Positions 47,958 through 58,146 of a stretch of DNA of 64,000 nucleotides are shown here, in pieces. A program made the position numbers and the translations under genes. The stretch comes from Gracilaria domingensis (Eukaryota; Rhodophyta; Florideophyceae; Gracilariales; Gracilariaceae): NCBI GenBank assembly GCA_022539475.1, contig VCMS01000030.1:186001-250000 (forward strand), given 5' to 3'. Position 1 is the first letter of the stretch. Every line of letters starts with the position of its first letter. Below the pieces are notes generated by a model that was given only the letters and a program-made list of their open reading frames with translations, was not told where the DNA came from and did no database searches.

Positions 47958-49923
47958 AGTGCTTCTGTGATCCTGATAGGTTTTTGTTTCTTGTGCTTTT
48001 GTAAATGAGATCAGATGCGTTCCATTCTGCGCCAGCCTTAGCACTGACCAAAGGGTTACCGTCATACCCTGCGTGAAATGTACTAACTCATTCGGTGGCC
48101 ACTGAGCACTTGTATAATTATGCTCTCAAGTTTTTCTGCAACTGTCTGTGCCCTGCACATCATTTGCCGGGTGGCGTGATGATTCGTTACGCGTTTTCAA
48201 GTACGAGTCTTCTCGCGTGTGTTTGGAATCGATGAGAATTGAATTGGCTGCGCGTGGTGACCAGTGGTCACTTCACCACGCCGTGGTCCTTCTCATGAAT
48301 TACGACTTGTTCAAGGATGGTACCTTCATCATCATGGCGCCATGCTTTCGATGAGGTCAAGGCTTCAACGTATCCTCATCTCCTCACAAAACTCCTCACC
48401 GCTTCATCTTTGTTAGGGCGTCTTCGACAGGCTTCAGTGCCTCAAGGATTCTGTGGCATAGAAAGAGACGTCGCTTGGCAACTGCCCTATCGTCAGCCAT
48501 GGTAACGCAGCAGGTTCCTAAGCTACAGTGTCGATTTCTATTCCATTGTTCCACACTGCCTTGGCCAAGAATCTTATGAGAGTGCATCTGATGTACCCTC
48601 ATATACACATGTTATGAATCATATCACGCACGGATAACTGTCTTCTATGCCTACCAAAACACTGTGCTCCTGGTTTGGGATGAGGCAGATCGAGAGACGG
48701 GCAATCCCTTTTAGAGGCATTGAGCCGTTCCAAGAAATCTACAGAAATACCAAATGTTAGGCTGATTCCAGTTCTTGCGGTTGAGGGTATGAGTGTGAGT
48801 GGGATATCACCTTCTGCAGTGACGAAGAAGAACACCTCTCCTCATTCCATTCAAATGCATTTGATTTGACACTAAGATTCCTCGCAGGATACCAACGGCC
48901 GCAAACGCCTGTAACGTCTTTTGAGTCCGTTCAACGTGACAGACGTATCTAGGTTCAGCTCTGATAATTGTCGTGAGGGCCGCTTTTCTTGTGCAGATAA
49001 AGATAATAACTACGTCTCGGGTGATTAACGGAAAAGTTGTCAGAAAAACTCCGGTCAAGATGCCGTTGCAATGTGGACCGAAAGGCGCGTGTGGAACGGG
49101 TGAAGCAATCAACTCGAAAGAAAGCATATGAAATGAGTGTCGCTCAACCCGCTCCAAGTTCTCAGCCTTCCAGACTAGAGAGACTCTTTTTGTTTCAAAG
49201 TTGTACTACGCTTATTAGTAGAAAGCAGTTGTCCACAGTGCAGAAAGAACCAAGGAGCTACAGTTGGTGTGGAAGGAACACAGCACCTCACATATGTGAG
49301 ACGGTGCTTCTCGAACCTTCCCTCGGGCTCCCTCCTGACTTGTGCGTACACATTTTCGAGAAGCCACGCTGCAACATCTAGCTTGGACGACTCCTCACAT
49401 TTTCGCTCTCGTGAAGTCTCAACATGTTTTCTATATTATCCACGGCCACAGCGATATCCATCATGTAACAGGGATGAATATTTGAAAGAGACGCTCACAC
49501 TATTCTTCTTAGGCACTCCATAATGAAATCACACATCTATAAAATGTGATGTCCATCTGTTTCCTCTTGTGACCATGGAGCTCTTTCCCGATCATCACGT
49601 GCAGCTTTCGTGGTTGCCGATAACAAGCCAAGTGTGCGGTTGCTGGCCTGCCTAACACCATAAATAATGAATGCATGATAAAGTGATATAGAAAACCAGG
49701 CCGAATGTAATGGTCCGCTCTATGCTTCACCTTCGAACAATAAAAAACGGACCTTCCTGAGAAGTGAAGGTTTATGTTGCTGCATACTGCTTATGGCATT
49801 AAAGGATTGTATAGATCAATACATTTCTGATCTAATAAGCATGATTTATTAGGCTATGGGGCTCGATGTAGGAGGGCCAGCCCTCAGAGGCCCTCAGAGA
49901 CTTTGACAGAGGCCCTTTTGTTA

Positions 49924-49960
49924 AACAGTCGCTATCTGAGACTCTCAGATAGCGACTGTT
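49924..49960. repeat. Perfect palindrome, 18-bp arms with a single central base
   Basis: aacagtcgctatctgaga and tctcagatagcgactgtt flank a single C at 49942. Confidence 0.95.
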
Positions 49961-50099
49961 GCTCTGGCTCCCGAATTCTCTTTTGCAGAAACTCTCAGCC
50001 CTTCGATTCCGCATTCTCTCTGGCACAAGAAGATCGCACGCACAGTTATCGTTAAGAGAGGTAGTATGAGAATATTAACTGATCGTATTTGTGCAAAAA

Positions 50100-50160
50100 A
50101 GAATAAAGTTCTGCGACGTTGAATTGTGACTCACATTTTAACGTCGCAGAACTTTATTCT
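50100..50160. repeat. Inverted repeat, 21-bp perfect arms, 19-nt loop
   Basis: The left arm 50100-50120 begins agaataaagttctgcg and its exact reverse complement is 50140-50160. The size resembles a small-RNA precursor stem. Confidence 0.95.
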
Positions 50161-50232
50161 TCAAGAATATGACAAGAATGTGACTCACAATTTGTGAGGT
50201 GCCACGAGCTGCAACGAAATGCAAAGGAAACG

Positions 50233-50281
50233 GTAACAGGCACAGACGCACGGATAATATCCGTGCGTCTGTGCCTGTTAC
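50233..50281. repeat. Perfect palindrome, 24-bp arms with a single central base
   Basis: The arms 50233-50256 and 50258-50281 are exact reverse complements around an A at 50257; the left arm begins gtaacaggcacagacgc. Confidence 0.95.
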
Positions 50282-50332
50282 TCTATCATACAGAACCTCT
50301 ATCTATCTGATAGATACCGGTTCTATGATATC

Positions 50333-50346
50333 ATAGATCCTAATAG
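50333..50346. repeat. 14-bp palindrome
   Basis: ctatgatatcatag is self-complementary. It follows a weaker foldback built of repeated atctatc/gatagat blocks at about 50297-50330. Together they close the hairpin cluster. Confidence 0.7.
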
Positions 50347-51800
50347 AATCATAAGTGTTGGACGGTCTCCAGTTGTCTCCTGAGTTTGAACATCTGTGTC
50401 GGAGACTCCGACGCGGAGATGAACGCATCGTCGCGCGCTTTTAAGCTTGACGCATGGAACAACGGATTTCCGGAAAATATCGATGCATCTTTAAGTTAAC
50501 ATGGACAGCGTACTTCGTACAACGGTGGCTGCAGAGACCAAATTGGGGCAGTATCACGCAATTCGGACGGGCTGTTTTTGTCTCGAGAATCTCGAGATTC
50601 GAATTGAACACAGAACTACAAGACTTCAAGGCTTCGACGCGGTGCACCAATTATAGCGCGCGTCCGCATCGGACTCCTTTTTTGGGTTTAGTTGTTGTTG
50701 AGGTTAGACATAAAGTGGTTAATGAGACATGGAGTTTTGAAATGACTTAGCACTTGAAGCTATGCTTCGAGACTTGACATTGGCAAGGTCAGGAGAGCTT
50801 GATTATCATCATGGTTTATACACATCTCGCGTGTTCGATGATCATCATGCACACGTGATGCCGATATGGAGAAATTAAGGAGTGTTTTTAATGAATATCA
50901 CGAGCTCGCAGACGCGTTCGCGCTCGTCTTGACGCGGAGCAGAAACTGTTGGTGCAGGTTGGTTATATGAGCGTTGTTATCTCCGCGATGCTTTCTATTT
51001 CTGCTTCACTTGTCAGGATATATAAAATCGTGAGCCTAAAGCCGCCATTGCTGTGAGGCTTGCTGTTATTCTCTTGTGAAGCGGAGGACAATGGAAGGGA
51101 CGATGCTGGAAGGGACGATGCTGGAAGGGAGCGTGATATTGAAACTCTTGAGTTGATCGAAGAGGGCAAAGCTAACTGAGTGCGGCGAGATGAGTGGCGG
51201 AAAGCCAGGGTTTGAGTTTGGTTCGGGGAGTGCAACGGATGTATGCGAGCTGAGGCTTGATCCGGCGCTGCTTGCAGGTCGGGCACAAGCGAGCTTGACG
51301 GTCCGTGGCCGGCGGGGGCTGCCGGGCGTCGTCGGCGTCCGTTAATGAAGTTGGGCACAATAATAATCAAGCACTTCAGCCCCTGATGATGCTCAGGCGG
51401 TTCCGGCTCACGTGCCCGGTCCGCACTGCAACGGCTCGCCAAAAACAGCGATCTCCAACGCGCGCGCGCCGTATAATCGGAGCGCGCAACAGCGCCAGGT
51501 AGCCGCGGCGCATGCGCAAAAATTCCAAAATATCGGCCAGACGGAGCGCGTGGTTGGGCGCCGTTGCGCGACACCGCCACGAGCGCCCGCGCCGCTTCGC
51601 GGGCGCCCGCGGTAGCCGTGGCCCGTGCGCCGGCGCACATCCCGTGCAGCGGCTCCGCTCGTGGCGCGCTGCGAGCGCGGCAGCGCGCCCGCGCGCGCGT
51701 CATTCGAGAGCGCTCAATGCGCCAAACTTCGACAGCCGCCGTCGTACATTCCACACATATCTGCGCCCGCACCTGCCCCTTATTCCGCCTCCGTCATTGT

Positions 51801-51815
51801 CCCCCCCCCCCCCCC
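51801..51815 (+). repeat. Fifteen-C tract just upstream of the GST-like start codon
   Basis: An uninterrupted run of 15 C bases ends 8 nt before the chosen ATG. It probably lies in the 5' leader of the GST-like mRNA. Confidence 0.95.
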
Positions 51816-51823
51816 TTCCGCGT

Positions 51824-53326
51824 ATGCACCGCTACCCCCGTGGCGCCGCCTTTGCGTCGCCTTTCTTTTTGCAACGCTCCTCGTTTGTTGGCGCTGCGCT
51901 TTGCAAACAGCCCGCGCCTCGCGCTGTTTGTCTGCCGACGGCGCCTTCCCTCGCCGCCATTCATGCCGCTTGCTCCATGACCGATACCTTGGCTTCGCCT
52001 TTTGTCGTGCCCTCTTGGCGCGCCTTGTCCGCATTGACCATTGCCCAGGACTATGTCAACGGCCCCAACTTCATGACCCCGCCCAGGGAGCTGCAGTCCT
52101 TCAGACTCTTTGGCCAGAAGGAGGCCGATGTCAGACTCGTTCTGTACAGGGATCATGCCGCCTGGTGTCCGTACTGTCACAAGGTGCAGCTGCTCATGGA
52201 GGCCAAGAGAATTCCTTACCTCATCAAGAAGATCAACATGAGTTGTTACGGGTCAAAGCCGCAGGAGTTTCTCAAGAAGGTCCCGTCCGGCTTGCTTCCC
52301 GTCATTGAACTGGACGGCAAGGTTATCACCGAGTCCATGGACATCATGTTTCTTCTGGAGGATACCTTCCAAACTCCGTACAAAAAGATGATTCCTACCG
52401 ATGATAACGACATGATGCAATCCTTTCACAGATATCTCAGACTCGAGCGCGTGTTCATTGGTTCCTGGTTGTCGTCGCTGCGCGGCCCTATGGCAATGCT
52501 TCCAAGGGGATTGGAAGCGGTTCACCAGACGCTCGATGTCATTGAGAAATCCCTCTCCGAGTATGCTGGCCCATTCTTTTACCCTGGCGATGAGCCTTCA
52601 TTTGTAGACATCAATTTCTGTACGTTGCACACTCACCTTATGCATCACTGATTCCACATGTACCTCCCCCATGTTCTAACTTGTTTGTTTGCTCTTCGCT
52701 TGCAAATATATTTGCGTCAAACAGCTACCGTGTTCGAAAGGGCTCGTTCCTCCCTCAAATTTTGGAGAAGTATGGACATTACAGAGGGGAGACCAAATCT
52801 GGCCAAGTGGTTCTATAACTGGGACAGGTGGCAGCCGGCCCTTCTTACACGCAGCGATGACTGGACGCACATTGGTGCACTTCCGCCTCAAATCGGGCCG
52901 GTGCAGTTCACACCTAATCGTCTCGCTATTTCACATTCCGTCTTCTCAGCCCGCGCCAAACACGTGCTGAATGATGGGCCCGAACGCAAGATGATGCGAA
53001 ACATTGCGGGGGAAACCATGTGCAGAAACGCGGCGTTGGTGGTCAAAGATGCCATTCGCGGAGGAAACGTTCCAGAGAAGGATCATGGCTACATTGATCT
53101 GGCGTTTAGAATCATGGCCAACGCTTTGTTTGAGCCCGATTTGCTGGAGGTTTTGGAAGACACAGCGAGGGAACAGATCCCGCAGGACAGCTGGAAACAT
53201 GTAGGGGACGCTATTAGATTCGAACGTGCACGGTGCTGTTGTCCGAGAGATATGCCTCTGTTAGCAATGCATCAATTTTGTGGGGTGATCAACTGGCTTC
53301 TTCGAACGCTTGCACAAGAACTGTGA
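51824..53326 (+). CDS. Plastid-type glutathione S-transferase-like protein (CPYC active site, one intron)
   Basis: Exons 51824-52619 and 52725-53326 give a 465-residue protein. The leader MHRYPRGAAFASPFFLQRSS and onward looks like a plastid transit peptide; a start at MTDTLASPF would remove it. The thioredoxin-fold domain has DHAAWCPYCHKVQLLMEAKRIPY, with the CPYC at residues 115-118 as in glutaredoxins and dehydroascorbate-reductase-like GSTs. The cis-Pro and Glu-Ser motifs follow (VPSGLLPVIELDGKVITES). A helical C-terminal domain carries the substrate site (DEPSFVDINFSTVFERA after splicing, then RDMPLLAMHQF). Glutathione-dependent reduction or conjugation is the family role; the substrate is unknown. 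It ends 57 nt from the convergent Tab2-type gene. Confidence 0.87.
52620..52724 (+). other. Spliceosomal intron in the GST-like gene (105 nt)
   Basis: The donor is GTACGT and the acceptor AACAG. Splicing joins INF to STVFERA in one frame; the unspliced frame reaches a stop. Confidence 0.85.
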
Positions 53327-53383
53327 ACATACATATAACGCATACGGTAGCTGCCGTCCTTTTATTTTGTCTTTGCAATACGC

Positions 53384-54433
53384 TCATAATAATTCCGATA
53401 GTAACCACATTCCTTCTACTTCTTCGGATTGCTGGTCGGTTTGTACGGCAAGAAAGTGAATTCCGTTGGTTTGTTGTTTTGCTTGTTGAAACGTGCGTAC
53501 ATCTTGTTTAAGGTCTTGGGTAATCTGTGCGAATTTATACACTGTACGTAGACCACACTCAAATAAGATTTGTTGCTTTTCGAGTACAACTCTTATAAAC
53601 GCCAACTCCGTACCACTTATCCACGCTGATAACGCTTTTGCACGCTTTGAGAATATGATCATGCCGGGAACCACTAAATCATCTTGCAGCTCTGGGTCCA
53701 CAAGACAAGCCTCGCCAAAGTATTGGTCCGGGTCGGCCTCGTCGAAAAATTGCTTTAGCTGGCCGAGTGGGAAGCTTCCGAACGCAAAGCTGTCGCAACG
53801 CAGCGCGTCTGGCAGTGGCTGTGTGATGTTCATGTCAAGCGAGGTGAAAATTGAAGTCTGTGTTAGGAGCGATTGCTTGAACCCCGGCATGTTGGTGTAG
53901 ACGTTTTGTTGACGATATTTGAGCAGTTGGTACAGCGCGTAAGTTCGCCTTGAAGGCGAGACCTGCACGTCCATCTCAGAGAGCGCAATGTTGATCATGT
54001 TGAACATTTGCGAACGGAAGAATCGAATGGTGGTGGGCCTTACAGATGCGGAGTCGATGACAGCCTGCACCCGTTTCTTCAACTCGCGGGAATTTACCAT
54101 GGAGTTGGGAATGGCTTCCACATGCTCGAAGGTGGCTTGCGCGTCGGTGATGATGAGCTCCCACAGCTTCTTGCCGTCCAGCCCGACCACCGGGCGGGAA
54201 TAGAAATCAAGCTCCCATATGTCGGAGGTCTTCGGCGCCAGCGGCACCGGCAGCTGGCATCGGATCGCAGCGCGGCGGCGCCCCACACGCACGCCGCACG
54301 GAACATTCGGTCGGTGGCGAGTGGTCGTCCCCCGGCCGAAGCGCGTGGCGTAGCGGACGGGCGACCATGCGCTCGGGACGAAGGACGCTCGCGACGCAGC
54401 TTGGCGGCGCCTCGGCGCGACGCAGACGCTCAT
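53384..54433 (-). CDS. Tab2/Atab2 family plastid protein (DUF1092)
   Basis: The 349-residue product matches the Tab2 family, needed in green algae and plants for translation of the psaB mRNA and other photosystem transcripts. The signature WELDFYSRPVVGLDGKKLWELII follows a basic leader of about 70 residues that fits a plastid transit peptide. The FEHVEAIPNSMVNSRELKKRVQA segment and the C-terminal FSKRAKALSAWISGTELAFIRV, which carries the family RA and SG motifs, are also present. RNA binding is known for the green algal protein. The start at 54433 gives an Arg/Ser-rich leader. The family is limited to oxygenic phototrophs, which is strong evidence that the host has a photosynthetic plastid. 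It is divergent from the OSCA gene. Confidence 0.92.
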   Translation of the reverse strand: MSVCVAPRRRQAASRASFVPSAWSPVRYATRFGRGTTTRHRPNVPCGVRVGRRRAAIRCQLPVPLAPKTSDIWELDFYSRPVVGLDGKKLWELIITDAQATFEHVEAIPNSMVNSRELKKRVQAVIDSASVRPTTIRFFRSQMFNMINIALSEMDVQVSPSRRTYALYQLLKYRQQNVYTNMPGFKQSLLTQTSIFTSLDMNITQPLPDALRCDSFAFGSFPLGQLKQFFDEADPDQYFGEACLVDPELQDDLVVPGMIIFSKRAKALSAWISGTELAFIRVVLEKQQILFECGLRTVYKFAQITQDLKQDVRTFQQAKQQTNGIHFLAVQTDQQSEEVEGMWLLSELL

Positions 54434-55124
54434 GACGCTTCAACGGGAATCGGCGCGCGTGCGACGGCAGGCGCGGCGCTGCCGGACGAAGCGGCGCGCT
54501 GCGTGAGATCAGCCGCGGAGCTGCACATGGCACCAGTTCGGCTGCGCAGGGCGGTGGACAGCGTGCCACGTGGCGCGCACACTGAGCTCAGACGTGCGGC
54601 GGGACGAGAACTGTAAGCGCGGTGCGTTACGATGCACCTTCAGAACGGTCCGCTGTCGCGACGTGCCACGCCAACGGCCCGTTCGCGTTGCGTTCACCGT
54701 CGGCACCGACGCCCCTTCGCGCGAGGCCGTGAATCATCGCCGTCATCAGCGTGATGTGATGCTCATAATTCGCGGCGAACCCTTCTAAGCTTGGAATCAT
54801 ACGGCGATGACCCCGCGTCCTGCACACGACACATAACTGTCCATTGCAAATCTGCGCAGCGAGGCCTCCGTTTTTACAAACACTGTACGCCTTTCCTCAA
54901 TATTGAAGCTGCTTCCATACAATCGCTCTTGCCCCGTGTGCCCATTGCCCGTCAGCCACTCCTTTAAACTGCAGCCGCACTGCCCGCGTTATAAGGCTAC
55001 TCCCTGTATCTACAGCAACCCGACCCCCCCTTCTTACCCTCGCCACTTCTCAACCACACTTCAACACCCGCATTCGTAAAGCTTCCCCACACGCTCTCGC
55101 CCCGCGTTTGCGAGCCCTTGTCCA
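54434..55124. promoter_or_regulatory. Divergent promoter region between Tab2 and OSCA genes
   Basis: The 691-nt spacer turns pyrimidine-rich toward the OSCA start (54870-55120 with CCTT and CCAC runs), a pattern also seen at 63.85-64.0 kb. No TATA box or gene is supported. Confidence 0.4.
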
Positions 55125-57491
55125 ATGGCCGAGTTGGACAGTCAAACATGGGGTCTCATCATCAATCTCTGCGTGGGAACGGCCACCGTACTAATCTGCC
55201 TCCTCGTATTCGACATTCTCCGTCGAAGAGTACCCTCCGTCTTCGAGGCCCGTCGCGCCTTGAACAACGCACGATTGCGACTAGATTACTTCGGAAATCG
55301 CGTGTTTAGTCCCCCACCACCTTCGTACCGATTGCTTGGGTGGCTCGCTCCATTGATTCGAATCGAATTGGATACCGTGGCTGTTACGCATGGTCTCGAT
55401 ACTGCCTTGTTTCTGCGATATTTGCGCACCATGGCGGCTTTGTTTTTCTTGTTGTTAATACCAACACTCGTGCTTTTGCCCATATTTAAAACGGCTGATT
55501 TTCTCCGGGAGTCCGACTCCAATACCGTTGGCGTTCAGATGTTTTCGCTGTCCAACGTCGATCCGGATGACAAATGGAGGTTCTGGGTGGTGCTTGCCAT
55601 GGACTATCTTGTCCTTCTCATCACCTGTCACGTCATTAGTAGAGAGTTCCAGGTGTATGCGAAGCATCGCAGGAGTTATCGTGCTTCTAGTAATCCTGCG
55701 AATTATGCACTCGTTGTTCAGGATATTCCCGAGCAAAATTGTTCCGAACAAGCCATATACGAATATTGGAATACTCTTTTGCCTAACAAGGTTGCCAAAG
55801 TGTTTTTCGTCCGAGATGCTTCCAAGCTTGTAACCAAGCATCAAAAGTTTTGGGCTGCCGTGAAAAAGAGAGAACGTGCCGAATGGGATCTTCAGTTCAA
55901 TGAAAAACTGCAGGGCAGACGCCCTACGCACAAAGTTGGATTCTGTTCTTGCTGCCGTGGGTCTTCTACTGCCGTTGACTCTATAAACTACTGGGCTGAA
56001 CAACAACATCATTATGCCAATAAGATAACTCTTTATCAACAGCCGACCAATGCTGAATTCTCCCCGCCAACCAAAGCTGCCATTATCGTCTTCACTACCC
56101 GCAGAGCTGCCAGCGACGCTGCGCAAGTGTACTTTACTCGCGTACCCAACGAATGGCGAGTCGAACGTGCCCCGGAACCAAATGCCGTCAACTGGCCAGC
56201 TTTTGGCATTCCAGGATGGCAGACGGGAATACGATCAACCATAACCATAATCTCTTCCATGCTTCTTGTTATATTTTGGATTATTCCTGTCACCTTTATC
56301 ATGAGTTTAACCAATCTCCAGCAACTTGCCGACCTTGAAATTCGTGGTCAGACTCCTTTTTCGTTCCTGGATGGCGTTCAAGATTGGCTACCAGCGCTCA
56401 ATGGCTTCATTGAAAGTTTCCTACCGGCCATTATTCTGTCTGTATTTTTGAGTATGATACCGACCTTCTTCCGCATACTAGTGTCCATATCGAGGGTTTC
56501 TTCGGTTGCCAAGATTGACATGTATATCAGGGACTGGTACTTCACGTTTGTTGTGTTCTCCAACTTTTTGTTTGTCATTGTCGCGGGATCTCTGTTGGAA
56601 AAACTGGTGGAAATCATTCAGGAGCCTGGTCAAGCGGCAGAGTTTCTCGCATCTTCCGCTCCGAAGCAAGGTGCATTCATGATGAATTTCATACTTCTTA
56701 AAGCTCTCTCCGAAACGCCCAAAGAAATCCTTCAGCTAGGACGAGTGATTGTTCGTGCCATTTTTCTTAAATACTTTGCACGCACAACTCGCGAAAAGAA
56801 TGACGTTGAGACAGGTTCTACTGTGTTTCAATACTATCGTTACTATGGTATGGCGCAACTCGTGGCTCTTCTTGGTCTCATATACAGCACGATCGCACCT
56901 TTTATCATTCCCATTACGTTTGTTTACTTTGCCGTCATGTACGTGGTGTGGAAGTATAACCTGTGCTTCTCGCTGCATAACGAATACGAGGATGGAGGTC
57001 GAATGTATGGCGGGGCTCTTTACGCATTGTGGTTGAGCATGTTCTTGCATTATGTTACCATGATTGGAATCTTCGGTGTGAATGAGAGTCCGGCACAGAC
57101 TGTGCTTGTCATACTTCCAGCAGTGATTGCCGTGGTGTTCTTATTTTACTGCCGCAGAAGATTCCTGACAGTTTGCGAGCACGGCTCGGTCCTCGAGACT
57201 CAGATTATCGTGGAGGAGCAAGACGGTACTGATATGATACCTGATGAACTCACTGCAAAATACTTACATCCAGGTTTTGAACCTTTGCCTGATCCAATTG
57301 AGAATCTCAACGGTGTGGACGACAAGAACGGCGAACGAACACCTGAACTACAGGAGGACGTGGAAATGGGCTCGATTTCTCCCGCTGCCAAAAAGGGGCT
57401 GGAACCGCCTCCTCCACACTCAGCTTCAAGCGAAGAATGGAAAGATGCGTTCGGAACCGTACCTCTGGACGAGAACGCCCATCCCCCATGA
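55125..57491 (+). CDS. OSCA/TMEM63 (CSC1-like) mechanosensitive or osmosensitive channel
   Basis: The 788-residue product is an OSCA/TMEM63 family channel (DUF221 core), calcium-permeable cation channels opened by membrane tension or osmotic stress in plants. The N-terminal module has a membrane segment, then EARRALNNARLRL and the YSLLGWL-type motif (here YRLLGWLAPLIRI), followed by two more segments. A cytosolic loop (about residues 190-375) has the RNA-recognition-like part with NYALVVQDIPEQ. The pore region follows: SLTNLQQLADLE, the FLPAIILSVFLSMIPTFFRIL helix, DMYIRDWYFTFVVFSNFLFVIVAGSL, and PITFVYFAVMYVVWKYNL. About ten membrane segments are visible. The acidic tail is disordered. The start at 55125 gives a normal-length protein. 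It is probably in the plasma membrane; ion selectivity is not predictable. Confidence 0.95.
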   Translation: MAELDSQTWGLIINLCVGTATVLICLLVFDILRRRVPSVFEARRALNNARLRLDYFGNRVFSPPPPSYRLLGWLAPLIRIELDTVAVTHGLDTALFLRYLRTMAALFFLLLIPTLVLLPIFKTADFLRESDSNTVGVQMFSLSNVDPDDKWRFWVVLAMDYLVLLITCHVISREFQVYAKHRRSYRASSNPANYALVVQDIPEQNCSEQAIYEYWNTLLPNKVAKVFFVRDASKLVTKHQKFWAAVKKRERAEWDLQFNEKLQGRRPTHKVGFCSCCRGSSTAVDSINYWAEQQHHYANKITLYQQPTNAEFSPPTKAAIIVFTTRRAASDAAQVYFTRVPNEWRVERAPEPNAVNWPAFGIPGWQTGIRSTITIISSMLLVIFWIIPVTFIMSLTNLQQLADLEIRGQTPFSFLDGVQDWLPALNGFIESFLPAIILSVFLSMIPTFFRILVSISRVSSVAKIDMYIRDWYFTFVVFSNFLFVIVAGSLLEKLVEIIQEPGQAAEFLASSAPKQGAFMMNFILLKALSETPKEILQLGRVIVRAIFLKYFARTTREKNDVETGSTVFQYYRYYGMAQLVALLGLIYSTIAPFIIPITFVYFAVMYVVWKYNLCFSLHNEYEDGGRMYGGALYALWLSMFLHYVTMIGIFGVNESPAQTVLVILPAVIAVVFLFYCRRRFLTVCEHGSVLETQIIVEEQDGTDMIPDELTAKYLHPGFEPLPDPIENLNGVDDKNGERTPELQEDVEMGSISPAAKKGLEPPPPHSASSEEWKDAFGTVPLDENAHPP

Positions 57492-58146
57492 CCGAAAGGG
57501 CCGAAGAGGTCACCGTTGCACAAATTCATTACCCCGCAAACTGTGGGGAAGAGTGGAGAAAAAGGTTGTGTTGAATTGCCCTATTGATCTTTTCGATTCC
57601 TTTCTCAGTTTTCGTCTTCAAAGCACCAAGTGGTGCATTTCGTGGAACTATATGCTATGTTCGAAGAATCAACGCTTCGCATCTTGTTCTATCCACCTAG
57701 CTTTTCGTATGCGGATCCTATGCTTCAAGCATGCAGGCGTTGACGAAGTTTTGTGAAGATACTCAGTGCGGGATGTATGGAAAGAGTTACATTTGTGACG
57801 TGTACAAAACGAAGGAACTTAACTCTTGAAGACTCAATATACAAGAAAAAGTGGAAAGTTACAACAGCTGCAGCCCTTAACATCGCACTTACTCCCAAAC
57901 TGCAGTAAACTGACATTCGTACTCCCTGAGTCCGTCATCAACGCCAAGGCGAATTCTTTTGTGAGAAAGACAGCTTTCGTCCCCTCCTGTCCTAATTCTT
58001 CGCAAGCTCGTAGACATTTGTGTGCTCATCCACATTTGAGAGACCCTTTGGCAGTGTAGGTGCTCACGGTCGCAGCACTGCGAGTGCGAAAAAAATATAT
58101 ACAGGTATGACTGTGCAGGTGGTATGGATGCCATAGCGAAACATTG
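57492..58146. other. Convergent spacer between OSCA and glycosyltransferase genes
   Basis: The 655 nt between two convergent 3' ends shows no supported gene or strong hairpin. Confidence 0.45.

Larger units (their letters stand above)
47958..51823. other. Long spacer with a cluster of hairpins
   Basis: I find no supported gene in this 3.9 kb. It contains strong inverted repeats at 49924, 50100 and 50233, a 14-bp palindrome at 50333 and a shorter odd palindrome at 48257-48271 (gtgacca-g-tggtcac). A triplicated ggaagggacgatgct-type repeat lies at about 51085-51135. From about 51400 to the GST-like start, base composition turns GC-rich. Long open frames on the minus strand at 50963-51772 look compositional. 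Noncoding RNAs remain possible. Confidence 0.5.

Noticed and set aside
49287-49300. Palindrome ctcacatatgtgag, similar in look to the element motif
   Set aside because: It lacks the GACATAT...ATGTC core and lies in host spacer DNA, so I did not count it as a copy.
50963-51772. A 269-codon minus-strand frame in the long spacer
   Set aside because: Composition is Ala/Arg/Ser-rich with no conserved motif, and it spans repeats and the GC-rich promoter area of the GST-like gene.
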